Positions 46,701-59,728 are shown, counted from the stretch's first letter. The stretch is DNA of 64,000 nt from Gordionus sp. m RMFG-2023 (GCF_954871325.1 NC_088776.1:37868508-37932507), one strand, 5' to 3'. Translations and numbers: made by a program. Notes: a model not told the origin generated them from the sequence alone.

Positions 46701-48193
46701 AATTATTTTCAAGGTCCAAATCCTAATAAGTATAAGAGATTTATTTATAAAAAGTAAGTAAACATATAGTTTATTATCCACTATTAGATATAATTGGTTA
46801 TAAAATATTAGGTTAAATACCACTTTTAACGACGTATTTGACAGTTATATAATATATTACAGTTAATAAATGCTTTTGATAATAAATTTTAGTAATAAAT
46901 TGCTTTCAAATATTTAACGCCATCTATTTATTTACAAATATTTTAAAAAACTTAACATCTTATTATTTATTTCAGAATGGATGTAATAAATTAGATAACT
47001 CTTCTTCTCTTTTTTACGTGTTTTTAGGAAAGCTATTTTTTTCTTATTTGAAAAACAGTTTTGAGTTAAATTTTTAATACTAGTATATTTTTGATATTAT
47101 TACAAACTACTACTATTTTAAGATATAATATACCAACTAGAGGTGGTGCGACAATAATATATAAAATCTTAATTAATTTCTTTTATCATATCACTCTGGT
47201 TCTTATTTTATAGTTACAAAATGTTTCATTTCTAATATGGTAACCCTGCCATGTAAATAACTTAAGGCTTCAATACATTTACATAATTTCTTCTAAAGAT
47301 TTTTAGTGTTTTTGTTTTAACAATTTATCTAGCATAATAAATTCTGATATAAGTTAATATAGTGAGTGTCATGTCTATGACTGCAAATTAACCAGCATCT
47401 ATTATTTAGGTGGCTATGTAATTTAAGATTATTATTACAGCTGCTGAGAGCATATGATTGCATATTTTATAAGCAATAATGGTCAACTGTGTAGTTGTTT
47501 ATATATCATTAAAAATGGAAGATAATCTTTTAGAAATTTAATATCTCACAATTTTTCTCTCAATTTTTTATCAAGCTTCCATTATGTCATTTATGTGGAA
47601 GCTCTAAATATAGTTTTATGATTGGATTGGTCGTTTATATTATCTTCTCCAAGAATTATTGATTTGGTAGGCCTAAAAATTTTTCCTTATTAGTCCATTC
47701 TATAAAACATTGTCTAAAAATGGTAACAGAGTGTTATATTAGTTTCTTGACCTTTTGTCAATGTAAGTTGCTAATTTTATAATATGTAGTTTAAAACCAT
47801 TATCAACTGAGGCATATGTATGAATTAATTAATCTTTTTATCACTTGAATTCTTTAGACGCAAAATATTTTTATATCAGCAATCGAAAATATTTTATACT
47901 GTAATAAATAGATTTTGTATTAAAAAATAATATTTTAAAAAATGTCATATTGTTTTTATTATTTATATGCTAGTTTATTTTGTATGCATAATATAATAAA
48001 TGACAAAATATGAAATTCAGAATAATTAATCAGAGTTAGCAAATTTGTAAAAAGTAAAATATATTAATATAATACCCGGCCGAAGGCCGGGGAAAATCGG
48101 GCCGAAGAGCCCGCAAATGGGGGGTATGGGGGGCTATAATTTTTTTTAGTTGCCCCTGAGATTGTAAAGGCTAGCGACGCCCCTGGCTGATTA

Positions 48194-48714
48194 CAATGTG
48201 AGAACACTTTTATAATGCATTTAGTGAATGAAACGCCAATCTAGTATATATCATTGTTAGATATATAGAATAAAAAATATTTTATATTTATATCGTTAAT
48301 TAAATTTAAATAGTAGTTAATTATTATAAGTTTAAAATGTTTCAAAGTATATTATTTTGCGCATAAAAATTTGTTATTAGATATATTTATGGTAATAACT
48401 GAAATTAAAAAAAATTATTTGATTAATATATTTATTCTATAATGGGTAATTCCTCAAATATTAAACTTTATACTTCCTATTAATTTTAAATTTTGAGAAA
48501 TGAATAAGTAGTGTATCCAAAAATATGATTCGGAATATGACAATTTTTTATAATATTTTTAAAAAAATTCTAAAAATTTTTTTGAATTTATTATTAAGCA
48601 TTTAAATTCCATAAATTTATTGGAGCTACAAAAAATTCATAATTGCACAACTAAGAAATATGTAATTATCAAATATATTTTATAAATAAAAGTTTATGCA
48701 AAAAGAGCTAATAT
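48194..48714. other. Spacer between two inverted element copies
   Basis: AT-rich; no gene or repeat end was recognised. It separates the right end of the 8.8 kb element from the outward-facing end of the second copy. Confidence 0.4.
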
Positions 48715-49505
48715 CAGGGGCGTCGCTAGCCTTTGCAATCTCAGGGGGATCAAATAGAAATTTTTTTATATGTGGTCTGTTTTGTCATTTATTATATTAT
48801 GCATACAAAATAAACTAGCATATAATTAATTAAAACAAAACAAGACACTTCTAAAAATAATATTTTTTAATACAAAATATTTTTATTACAATATAAAATA
48901 TTTTCGATTGCTGATATAAAAAATTTTGTGCCTATAGAATTACAAATGATAAAAAAGGTTAATTAATTCATGCATATGTCTCAAGTGATAATGTTTTTTT
49001 AAAAACCACATAATATAATATAATCCTTAGTAACTTACATTGACAAAAGGTCATGAAATTAATATAACTCTGTTACCATTTTAGACAATGTTTAGAATGG
49101 ACTAATAAGGAAAATTTTATACGCCTAACCAAAATCAATACAACTTTTAAATAGAAAATATAAACCACCAATCCAAATCATAAAATTATATGGTGGTTAG
49201 AGCTTCCTCTTAGATGACATGATGGAAGCTAGATAGTAATCGAGAAGATTATTGTTAGATATTAAATTTCTAAAAAATTATCTTCCATTTATATTGATAT
49301 ATAAACTGAACTCATATCAGAATTTATTATGTTAGATAAATTCATAAAACAATAACACTAAAAATATTTAGAAGAAATTATGCAAATATATTGAAGCCTT
49401 GGGATATTTACAAGGCAAGGATGCCATAAAAGAAATGAAACATGTTGTAACTATAAAATAAGAAACATAATGATATGATGAAAGCAATTAAGATTTTATA
49501 TATTA
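48715..49505. mobile_element. Second copy of the CAGGGGCGTCGCTAGC element, first part (inverted)
   Basis: It starts CAGGGGCGTCGCTAGCC and is the reverse complement of about 47200-48185, apart from a GC-rich block with the CCGGCC hairpin present only in the first copy. It breaks off at 49505 where a Helitron is inserted, and homology resumes at about 59540. The far end of this copy is not in the window. Confidence 0.8.
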
Positions 49506-50064
49506 CTAGTTGATAACCCGTCAAAAATGACGGGGATGAGAATTTTATTCGTTCTTTTACGATAATTCTTTTTATCCCTCCCCCTCCTCCTTCAGGCCAA
49601 TTCCAACCCATTAAGACTAAGAGAGAGGAATTGTCTTTTTTATTCAATGATTGATGAATAATATATTTTACCTTTATTTGATGATGGATGAATCAGACAT
49701 TTTCCTTTTTATGAGATGTGATTTCGAAATTTATATTTTAAATTACAAAAATGAAACAATATCTCTTATTAGCACCCTAAATACTAACATTATTTACCAT
49801 AGCTCTTGTTAGTCAGAATTAATGTTCACTCCCCACCGCGTGAAGGTAGGAGATGGATTTTAGGGGAGCAAAGAAATGAAAAAAAGAATGAAAATAAGAA
49901 GGAAGAAATAGAAAAAAAGAGACAAAGATATGAATTATAAGAAAATATAATAAATATTTATACTTCAAGAGTTGATGATTATCGGGTTACAACACATATG
50001 CATTTGTAGCCATATAAAAAATATAATATAAAAAATTTTATAATATAGAAAATTTTACCTAAAA

Positions 50065-51880
50065 AAGGAGATTTCAATCTCTTTTCTTTGCTCAAGGTGG
50101 TTTCGTTTTTGAAGATGATGTTGTGATTTCCTTGCTCGTAGTTTGTCGTAAATAACCTGAAATAAAACGTGTAAATTGAAATTAAATAGAATATACTGTT
50201 GTTGGTGAGGAAGATAGTTTAGCGATGGTGAAGAAGTTCTCTTTTCTTTGCTCAAGGTGGTTTCATTTTTGAAGATGATGTTGTGATTTCCTTGTTCGTA
50301 GTTTGCCGTAAATAACCTGAAATAAAACGTGTAAATTGAAATTATAAAATAGAATATACTGTTGTTGGTGAGGAAGATGGTTTAGCGATGGTGAAGAATT
50401 TCTCTTTTCTTTGCTCAAGGTGGTTTCGTTTTTGAAGATGATGTTGTGATTTCCTTGCTCGTAGTTTGCCGTAAATAACCTGAAATAAAACGTGTAAATT
50501 GAAATTAAATAGAATATACTGTTGTTGGTGAGGAAGATGGTTTAGCGATGGTGAAGAAGTTCTCTTTTCTTTGCTCAATGGTTTCGTTTTTGAAGATGAT
50601 GTTGTAATTTCCTTGCTCGTAGTTTGCCGTAAATAACCTGAAAAAAACGTGTAAATTGAAATTATAAAATAGAATTTACTGTTGTTGGTAACGATGGTGA
50701 AGAAGTTTTCTTTTCTTTGCTCAAGGTGGTTTCGTTTTTGACGATGATGTTGTGATTTCCTTGTTCGTAGTTTGCCGTAAATAACCTGAAATAAAACGTG
50801 TAAATTGAAATTATGTTGTTGGTGAGGAAGATGGTTTAGCGATGGTAGAAGTTCTCTTTTCTTTCAAGGTGGTTTCGTTTTTGAAGATGATGTTGTGATT
50901 TCCTTGCTCGTAGTTTGCCGTAAATAACCTGAAATAAAACGTGTAAATTGAAATTAAATAGAATATACTGTTGTTGGTGAGGAAGATGGTTTAGCGATGG
51001 TGAAGAAGTTATTTTTTCTTTGCTCAAGGTGGTTTCGTTTTTGAAGATGATGTTGTGATTTCCTTGTTCGTAGTTTGCCGTAAATAACCTGAAATAAAAC
51101 GTGTAAATTGAAATTATAAAATAGAATATACTGTTGTTGGTGAGGAAGATGGTTTAGCGATGGTGAAGAAGTTCTTTTTTCTTTGCTCAAGGTGGTTTCG
51201 TTTTTGAAGATGATGTTGTGATTTCCTTGTTCGTAGTTTGCCGTAAATAACCTGAAATAAAACGTGTAAATTGAAATTATAAAATAGAATATACTGTTGT
51301 TGGTGAGGAAGATGGTTTAGCGATGGTGAAGAAGTTCTCTTTTCTTTGCTCAAGGTGGTTTCGTTTTTGAAGATGATGTTGTGATTTCCTTGTTCGTAGT
51401 TTGCCGTAAATAACCTGAAATAAAACGTGTAAATTGAAATTATAAAATAGAATATACTGTTGTTGGTGAGGAAGATGGTTTAGCGACGGTGAAGAAGTTC
51501 TCTTTTCTTTGCTCAAGGTGGTTTCGTTTTTGAAGATGATGTTGTGATTTCCTTGCTTGTAGTTTGCCGTAAATAACCTGAAATAAAACGTGTAAATTGA
51601 AATTAAATAGAATATACTGTTGTTGGTGAGGAAGATGGTTTAGCGATGGTGAAGAAGTTGTTTTTTCTTTGCTCAAGATGGTTTCGTTTTTGAAGATGAT
51701 GTTGTGATTTTCTTGTTCGTAGTTTGCCGTAAATAACCTGAAATAAAACGTGTAAATTGAAATTATAAAATAGAATATACTGTTGTTGGTGAGGAAGATG
51801 GTTTAGCGATGGTGAAGAAGTTCTCTTTTCTTTGCTCAAGGTGGTTTAGTTTTTGAAGATGATGTAAAGTTGGTGATTTG
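50065..51880. repeat. Tandem array, about 160-bp unit, 11-12 copies, in Helitron 3' region
   Basis: Units begin with CTTTGCTCAAGGTGGTTTCG and recur at about 50087, 50249, 50411, 50569, 50717, 50858, 51018, 51183, 51346, 51509, 51669 and 51832. Spacing is 141-165 bp and identity is very high. On the minus strand most units carry an open frame of about 78 codons, starting MSKEKRTSSPSLNHLPHQQQ, that crosses into the next unit. The frame is probably incidental to the repeat. The array lies between the helicase stop and the Helitron 3' end. Confidence 0.95.
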
Positions 51881-51924
51881 ATGGTGAATTACAAAGTTGG
51901 TGACTTTTTTAAATTTCTTACAAA

Positions 51925-54900
51925 TTATGAATTTAAGATTTCATTATATACGATATTTTGTGTGAATGTTTTATCATTTTTTAAAATTTTTCCTTGTAAT
52001 TCTGATGGCAAAATAATAATTTTCATATTATTTTGAGATTTACATCTAGTAAGAGCCACATATAGTTGTCCATGGGCAAAGACAGGCTCAGGGAGGAATA
52101 AGCCTACATGATCAAAAGTTTGTCCTTGACTTTTATTTATTGTAATCACAAAAGCGGGAATTATAGGAAACTGTCGTCTTTTTAAAGTAAATGGTAACTG
52201 AGAGTCACTTGGAGCTAGATCTATTCGTGGGAGAAAAACTCGATAACCCTTATTAGTGCCTGTCAATACCTCAGCATCGATAAAATTAATATGTAAATGT
52301 CATATGATTAAACGGGTACCATTACAAAGTCCTTTCTTTGGGCTCAAGTTGCGTAATAGCATAACAATTGTACCAACCTTAAGTGTTAGCTTGTGAGGTG
52401 GCATACCGGATGGAGTTTGTGAATGCAAAAATTCTAGTGGAAAATTCATTATATCATCCTTATTATCGCTTTCAATGGTATCTGCACTATAATAATGTTT
52501 GATAGGGCCTGAAATTATATTAATGATATCGTTGTTGAGGGTAAGTGTAATTTTATTTTTGGTGGTTAATATTATTTTAGTAGAAAGACTATCTATAATA
52601 TCAGCAATTTCTATAGAATTACCATACACACATTTTATTAATGAATCATTTTCAAGCAGGTGGGATTTCAACACTATTTGTAGGAAGATCAGAATTGCTG
52701 CGTGATAGCCCATCTCCAATTTTAAGTAACCAAGCATTGTAATCAACTTGATCTAATGAAATACGCATATTTTCAATCAAATGTATTATTTTAAAATGAC
52801 TCCATAAATATGAACTTTTTATACAGGACTCTATAATATCGACTCTGGAGCCTTTAGGCACTACTGGTAAAGTCTGTCTAAAATCACCACCTAATAAAAT
52901 TACTTTTCCGCCAAATGGGTGGGAATTTTTCATAATGTCTTTAAGTAATCGGTCAATGCATCGCAAAGCGTGTTTAGTCATCATTGTGGCCTCATCAATA
53001 ATAATCAATTTGCTATTTTTAATATCTAGAGCTAGCGAACTATGTAAATTCATATGGGATGTAGAAGTTTCAAAGATAGGCACAGGTAATTTAAATCCGC
53101 TATGGATGGTTCTTCCCCCTTTAAAAGAATAGAGGATATGCCGGTGGTTGCAAAAGGCAATACAATTTGATTTTTTGCTCTTATATAACACATTAAGGTA
53201 TTGTAAAGATACGTTTTACCTGAACCTCCAGGGCCATCCACGAAGAAATATCTTTCTGGAATATTTTCTAATTCAATCGCTTGTATAATTGAATCAAAAG
53301 CATATTTTTGTAATCGGTTTAATTTAGATATACGCTCGATTGAATCGGCAGCTTCAACATGGGCATCATAATGTTGTTTTGGGGGGATTTTTGTAGGTGA
53401 AGGAAGATCAAAACTTTGACAGCATAAACCATGATCAAGAAAAACGTTTTCAATGTCCATTAAAGCCATGTTTATTGCAATTACTTCTGAATATTGACGC
53501 AAATAATCTTCAATCATCATAAATCTGAACCTATTCCATAGATATGCAGGATTTTCAGGCTGACAAAAAATGCAGATAATGTCAAAAGTACTCCGAAGTT
53601 GTGACGGCATTTGATATATTGATCCCTCTTCTAAGCATGATTCCCACTCTTTATCATCTGATAACAAATTTCTTTTAATAGCTGCCTCTTTAAAAGTACT
53701 CATTAAAATTCCATTAATAGTTTTTAAATAATCAAAACTTGTAGCCCCGCAAACATGAAGTAATAATAATCGAAGGAAGAATCGCTTACCAGAATTAGGA
53801 TGAACGGAATACATTCTCGAAATTACATTTAATCGTTTTTTTTATTAGTTTCCAATGGTAATTTGTAAACACATAATGATAAGGTATTTCCCCATAAAGA
53901 TATTATCTAGCATTTAGATCTGTCTTATTTAACTCAAACCATGCCGTTAAAGTAGTATGTTTATTTTCTGATCTCAATAAAGCATCTCTTTCATGTCCAG
54001 CAGTGAAATATACTGGCTGTTGTAAAGGTAAATGAATTCCTAAGCGAATAACAGCGTGCGAGCGGTCATGCATATTATTTTCTAATAATCTCCACATTGA
54101 TTCACATGCACTCACATATCGCGCATTTAAATGTGATTTAATTTCGTCATGAATATTTATATTTGAAGCAACATTAATGTCAACATTAGTACAGTCATAG
54201 CCCTTATAAATATACTTAAAGATATATTTTACCGATTTAATAGATGTACAAATTTCCACTTTAATTTGAGCATTGAATTTTAACATTAGATATCGATTAT
54301 ATGGAATAACATAACGATTATCCGTAGGTTTACCGGAAAGAATTGTAATACCATTATCTCGCCTTTTATAATATGGATACCCATCAATATTTGGTCTTGT
54401 TTCCATTTGAAAATCCTTCGGAAATTTTTTGGTACATATGCCATTTTGGGGTTAAATATCCCGCAAGGACCATGTATCATAAAATGGGTAACAATCTGAA
54501 AAAGTTTAGGATCGAGAATTTTATCTGGCATTTCGGCACAAACAAATTTATCTGTAGCTTGAGATGTTTCAATTTTGCTATCATCGTTTAAAATAATAAG
54601 TATATGGGCATGAGGCAAACATCTTTTTTGGAACTCGATTGTATATATAAAAGCCATAGATTTACCAAATAAATTTTTTGTATTTATATCGAACAATAAT
54701 TCATTTAATTTCAATTTAAAAACACGGGCTATTAAATCTGGTCTATCTGTAGGACTTTGCCCGGGAAATAGATTTTCCTTAATTTCACGCCAATTAGGAT
54801 TGCATGTAAAAGTAATAAACAAATCAGGTTTGCCAAATTTGGCACAATGGCCATTGTATCGTGATAGCGTTCTCGCATATTTCTTTGAGAACCTTGAAAA

Positions 54901-56010
54901 GATGATGGTAATATTACTGCTTCGGGAATTATATTGTTTGAATTTGTTTCCAAGTAGTCCATTAATCCAGAATATTCATCTACTCGTAATTTTGTCTAAT
55001 AAAATTTAAATTATTCGCCTCGACCCTGTAAATAGGAACAACAATATATTGTTGTGATAATTTCCCAGCAAAAAGGATTGGGTTGAATTCATTTTCACGA
55101 ATTGCTAATCTAAATATTTTAAACTGTAGTAGTGAGATATTTGCCCTTGTACGCCCTGTATCTTCACCCTTTAAATTTGGTTTCCAACCAGGGTCACCAA
55201 AAGGAAATAATAGAGGATATACCATTGGATCAAGATTAGGGCTTAATATATTTATATTTATCAGATCACTACCATCAACTCGAGGATAGACCTTGATATC
55301 CCGTTTAAATGGAGGTTCACCATCATCATTTGTAAAAATCATAGCTACTTCATCTATATTAGGAATGTTATATCTTCGCTTGTCACTTGAGCGATCTGCA
55401 CGAAAAATCATATTGATTTTTTGAACTGGACGATTTTCTTGAATAGCCCTATTTTTTTCTTCTTTCTCAATTTCTCCCAAGGTTTTAAAACTAATAGAAA
55501 ATGGGTTATTCTGTCTTATTAAAATATCTAATCTTTTTAAGAGATCCTCATTGCAACCAGAATTTTCTTTCATGTGTAACCTGCCATTAACAGCCTGGGT
55601 GGTCTCAAGGACATATAGTTGTGCAAATTTAGGAGGCATCCCAGTGGAAGGATATAAATAAGATGTTCGGTGATAAATTTGCCCATGAACTCTAAAACAA
55701 TATGGGCCTGGGTTTAAACTATTAAAAATCTGTGCTCCCATGGATGCGAACGCAAGTGAACTATTATAAGATCTTATATATTTCATAAAGTTTGAATGAA
55801 ATTCATTGTTAGGATTAGATAAAAGGTCCTGTAAAAAAGGAATATATCGGATTGATGGTATCTTAACTTTACCCTATGACAGCAATTCTTAAATTTGCCA
55901 TCTGTGGGTTTTTCCAATAAAAAATTTAGAGAATCGCAATAATCGCACTTAGTGTTGAGTAATCCACAATAATGTTCTTGTACTAATGATTGTTGTGCAG
56001 AAATATTTAT
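51925..56010 (-). pseudogene. Helitron Rep-helicase (HUH Rep plus PIF1-like helicase), frame-broken
   Basis: Minus strand, in order from about 56010. A zinc-binding N-terminus has CDYC and later NCCHRVK (55990-55870). The Rep domain follows: LFITFTCNPNW-type motif (about 54820), KRCLPHAHILIIL, the HUH motif (about 54630-54600), and YIFKYIYKG with the catalytic-Tyr region (about 54240-54200). The PIF1-like helicase has GPGGSGKTYLYNTL, Walker A (about 53235-53195), IIDEATMM, Walker B (about 53005-52980), GGDFRQTLPVV (about 52885-52855), TINKSQGQTFDH (about 52145-52110) and YVALTRC (about 52070-52045), with a stop at 51925. About seven frame changes join eight long open pieces, so decay is recent. 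Such enzymes nick, unwind and copy the element by a rolling-circle route. Confidence 0.93.
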
Positions 56011-56081
56011 CTAAAATAAATTTGAGGCCTGCTAAAAATTATACATATAATTTAATATTTTTGTGATTATTCAGAGACCTG

Positions 56082-56662
56082 CAGACCCGGTGTAATTGTA
56101 AAATCAATACCATCAAAAATCAATGCGTTATTGATTTTTATAAATCTTTGATTCGACATTTATATATGAATCACAAAATTTTATAAACTCAATCAATAAG
56201 ATCCATTTAATTTATTTGAATTCATAATATCATTTATAAAACTTTGAATCAACAATTATATAGCACTTCACAAATTACAAATAATGAGTAAACAAATATA
56301 AAATATATAGGATATCAAGAATTGTAAAATAAATAAATTCCCTGATAAATTATATAAAAGAATAGAAAATCATATTTATCATTTTAATATATTTAAAACT
56401 ATTAAATCTATTTTAAATAAAATTTTTACAAATCGAAAATGGCCGCCAATATTTATAAAGCGATGAAAAAATATATAATAAATAAATATTTTATAATTTT
56501 AATGGTCGCCAATATATTTGAAGCGATGCAAACATCTTAAAAATCTATACGGTATTGATTCTACAATAGCAATATATCACTACGGTATTGAATCTATAAT
56601 GATATCAATACGGTATTGAAGTTACAATGGGTATTGATTTCACAATCAATACACCGGCTCTG
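56082..56662. mobile_element. hAT-like MITE nested in the Helitron
   Basis: The left end is CAGACCCGGTGTAATTG and the right end, inward, is CAGAGCCGGTGTATTGATTG. Ten bases further out on the left, CAGAGACCTG is an alternative start. The interior repeats TACGGTATTGAWTCTA-like words. No target duplication was clear. Confidence 0.6.
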
Positions 56663-56959
56663 ATGTAAACATATGCCAGGCTTATAATAATTTTTTCTAA
56701 AATATTCCATGGGCAATTACGATTATGTAGCACATACTTATTTTATCTTATATTTTGCCCGTCAAGATGATAGTGAAATAAGAATTTTCTTTTTTATTAG
56801 TTGATGAAATATATTTTTTATTGTGGACATAAATTAAAATTAATAACCATATACTTCATAAATAAATAATAAATTTTGAATAACCCCTGATGATGGATAA
56901 ATCAAAAATTTTCTTATCTATCTTATGAGATGTGATTCAGAAATTCATATTTATTAAAA

Positions 56960-57490
56960 TATTTGTTATACATAAATTAAAATTTTTAACTTGGTTTGTT
57001 TTTATTGATTTGGGTAGATTAAGATTTTGGTGAATAATAGATTTTGGTAGTGTCTAATTTAAAAAAATTTATTTGTTAACGTAAATTAAAATTTTTAACT
57101 TCGTTTGTTTCTATTGATTTGGGTAGATTAAGATTCTGTTGAATGGTACATTTCGGTAATATGATTCGTAGGATCTAATTTAAATAAATTTATTTGTTAA
57201 CATAAATTAAAATTTTTAACTTGGTTTATTTTGATTGATTTTGGTAGATTAAGATTCTGCTGAATGGTACATTTCGGTAATATATATCGTGGAATCTAAT
57301 TTTAAAAAAATCTATTTGATAACATAAATTAAATTTTTTAACTTCGTTTGTTTTTATTGATTTGGGTAGATTAAGAGTCCGTTGAATGGCACATTTCGGC
57401 AATATGATCCGTGGAATCTAATTTAAATAAATTTATTTATTGTCATAAATTAAAATTTTTAACTTGATTTGTTTTTATTGATATAGGATC
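56960..57490. repeat. Tandem array, about 118-bp unit, 4-5 copies
   Basis: The AAATTAAAATTTTTAACTT core recurs at about 56973, 57085, 57203, 57320 and 57446, each time followed by GATTTGGGTAGATTAAGA-like sequence. Divergence is moderate. It lies within the Helitron's upstream region. Confidence 0.85.
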
Positions 57491-57564
57491 ACTGAAAAAA
57501 TTATACTTAGATATTGCACCAAAGGTATCTTGTGTAGGAATCTAAAAAAAATAATAAAATAGAT

Positions 57565-57760
57565 TTTAATGGCCCACAGTAATGTTCAACTTGTTCTTGA
57601 TTTTCAGTATCTTCAAGATGATTGGATGTTGAAGCAAATTGTTTATTTCCAGTATCTTCAAGATGGTTGGATGTTGTAGGAATAAGACTTTGCTCGTTCC
57701 TTTTCTTGATACGACAGAGTGCCTGTCTCTTTCTAGCTTTCTCCTTATGTTGATTTATTA
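57565..57760 (-). pseudogene. Helitron protein N-terminal basic segment (probable separate exon)
   Basis: The minus strand reads KEKARKRQALCRIKKRNEQS, then two copies of TSNHLEDT separated by NKQFAS, then VEHYCG, which resembles the VQEHYCG that opens the main Rep piece near 55990. Basic RKRQ-type leaders are usual in Helitron proteins found in animals and fungi. The duplicated TSNHLEDT reflects a 45-bp direct repeat in the DNA (about 57605 and 57650). It is separated from the main gene by the nested MITE and an array. Confidence 0.55.
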
Positions 57761-58034
57761 TTAAAATTTAAAAATATAAGAATTACTCAATTTTATAAAA
57801 ATAAGTTTAGTTTAAAATATTTATTATTCTGGACATAAAATAAAATTACTAAATATATACTTCATAAACATATTTATAAAAAATAATGGAAAATATTAGA
57901 ATAGCCCCTCAAAATATATATTTCGGAATCACATCTTAAAAATATAAAATTTACTCTTGTTGAAGCAATAATGCCTTCTTTAGATTTTGGTAGTATGAAA
58001 AGTTCCATTGTTTGGTTTTGTTGAATGGTATCTT

Positions 58035-58545
58035 GTGTAGGAATCTAAAAAAAATAATAAAATAGTATTTATAAAAATTTTAATTTACATTGCCTATGAG
58101 ATAACCTTAAAAAACTTATTTAATATTATATGTATTTATTATGTAAGTTTGTATTTTGTGCAGGAATCTAAAAAAATAGTATTTATAAAAATTTTAAATT
58201 ACATTGCCTATGAGATAACCTTAAAAAACTTATTTAATATATGTATTTATTATGTAAGTTTGTTTTTTGTACAGGAATCTAAAAAAATAGTATTTATAAA
58301 AATTTTAACTTACATTGCCTATGAGATAACCTTAAAAAACTTATTTAATATTATATGTATTTATTATGTATGTTTGTTTTTTGTGCAGGAATCTAAAAAA
58401 ATAGTATTTATAAAAATTTTAACTTACATTGCCTATGAGATAACCTTAAAAAACTTATCTAATATTATATGTATTTATTATGTAAGTTTGTTTTTTGTGC
58501 AGGAATCTAAAAAATAGTATTTATAAAAATTTTAACTTCCCTAAA
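58035..58545. repeat. Tandem array, about 115-bp unit, 4-5 copies
   Basis: GGAATCTAAAAAA recurs at about 58038, 58162, 58274, 58388 and 58501, with near-identical intervals that read through as one 122-codon plus-strand frame. The protein is a repeat translation and not a believable gene. Confidence 0.9.
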
Positions 58546-59100
58546 TCTGCCACTTAACGTGGGTAAAATAGAATAGATAAATGAATTTTCAAATATAAAA
58601 TAAGATGCTCAGATAAAACGTAAGTATATGTAATGTTCAACTTGTTCTTGATTTTCAGTATCTTCAAGATTAAGATGTGTAAATTGAAAGTATATGGTTT
58701 TGCTCGATGTGGTGTCTGTTAAAAAATATAATTATTTACTGATGATTGAAGGTATTGCTCGATGTTGTGTCTGTTAAAAAAAATATCAATTATTGTAATT
58801 ATTATATTATTATATGTTTTGTAATTGTTTTTTGTATTGAAATTCTTTTTTTGAAAATGGCGGTTCGATTTGGTTTATGAATGCGTGTTTGATATGTTTA
58901 AGCTATATTGAATATATATATTATAGATTTGAATTCCTTAGCTCTTGTAGGATTATCTGCAAACATTTTTTTCATACTAATGTTCCTTCCTGCCTATTGC
59001 CTCAAAATACTTCTGAAATGCTTTCCATGATTTATAGGAGATTAAATCCATTTTGCTAATATGATCTAAATTGGCTTAAAATTGCTATGATAGATAGATA

Positions 59101-59539
59101 GATAAATTATAGATATATAGAAAGAACAATATATTTGACATCAATTAAGACAAAATATTTACATTTCAACTTAGAAATATAATGCTATTTAAAATAAAAT
59201 ATAATATTATAGATGGCGCTAAATATCATGGAGATTAAAACTACAATTTAACATAACTTAAATACTTCCGAATTTGTTAATATTAATTAAATATTATTAA
59301 GAATCACTCCCTATTTAAGTAGGACATACGTCCAATAATTAATAAAGAAGTTGAATATTACATAATATATTAACAAAATTATAATTGACTATTATCAGGT
59401 AAAATAATTGACTATATAATGTCACAGTTGTGACTGTGACTGCTATAATCATTTTGATTGGACAAATAATATTTAAAAGAAAACTATTGGCTAAATTTGA
59501 TTGACATTTTTTGAGGATTATATATAAATATTGTCGCAC
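59101..59539. other. Unassigned segment near the Helitron 5' end
   Basis: This lies between the last clear Helitron-associated sequence and the point where the interrupted 8.8 kb-family copy resumes (about 59540). It contains CACAGTTGTGACTGTGACTG (59426-59445) and no gene. The Helitron's TC terminus should lie here but could not be recognised. Confidence 0.35.
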
Positions 59540-59728
59540 CATCTCTCGTTGGTATATTATATCTTAAAATGATAGTAGTTTAAAATAATATCAAAAATAT
59601 ACTCGTATTAAATATTTAACTCAAAACTGTTATTTTAAAGAAGAAAAAAATAGCTTTCTTAAAAACACGTAAAAAAAGAGAAGAAAATATATCTAATTTA
59701 TTTCATCCATTGTGGATGATTAATAAGA
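59540..59728. mobile_element. Second copy of the CAGGGGCGTCGCTAGC element, continued
   Basis: Reverse complement of about 46978-47155: both contain TTGTCGCACCA(T/C)CTCT and AAAACACGTAAAAAA blocks. This piece resumes after the first Helitron and stops where the second begins, so it is flanked by two Helitrons. Confidence 0.8.

Larger units (their letters stand above)
39361..48185. mobile_element. 8.8 kb hAT-type element enlarged by a LINE insertion
   Basis: Ends are CAGTGGCGTCGCTTAG and, inward from the right, CAGGGGCGTCGCTAGC. The 8-bp target duplication gctgatta is perfect (39353-39360 and 48186-48193), so the two ends belong together although 8.8 kb apart. The interior holds an APE/RT LINE (coding 43403-46269), long AT-rich tracts and, near the right end, a CCGGCCGAAGGCCGG hairpin (about 48075). 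No hAT transposase was recognised. Its right 1.2 kb recurs inverted at 48715-49505 and 59540-59728. Confidence 0.88.
49506..59100 (-). mobile_element. Autonomous-type Helitron with tandem arrays and a nested MITE
   Basis: The 3' terminus on the minus strand is CTAG at 49509-49506, 11 nt beyond the hairpin CCCGTCATTTTTGACGGG (49534-49517), and the target junction is A|T. A Rep-helicase gene runs on the minus strand (51925-56010, with a further N-terminal piece at 57565-57760). Tandem arrays lie at 50065-51880, 56960-57490 and 58035-58545, and a hAT-like MITE at 56082-56662. A degenerate second 3' hairpin (about 56747-56770) suggests that another Helitron of the family is nested or adjacent. 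The 5' end is not fixed; 59100 is an estimate. Confidence 0.8.

Noticed and set aside
50055-51839. Series of about 78-codon MSKEK frames
   Set aside because: They are repeats of one tandem unit inside a Helitron; kept as an observation but not annotated as genes.
58149-58517. 122-codon plus-strand frame with internal repeats
   Set aside because: It is simply the 115-bp tandem array read in one frame; no independent evidence of coding.
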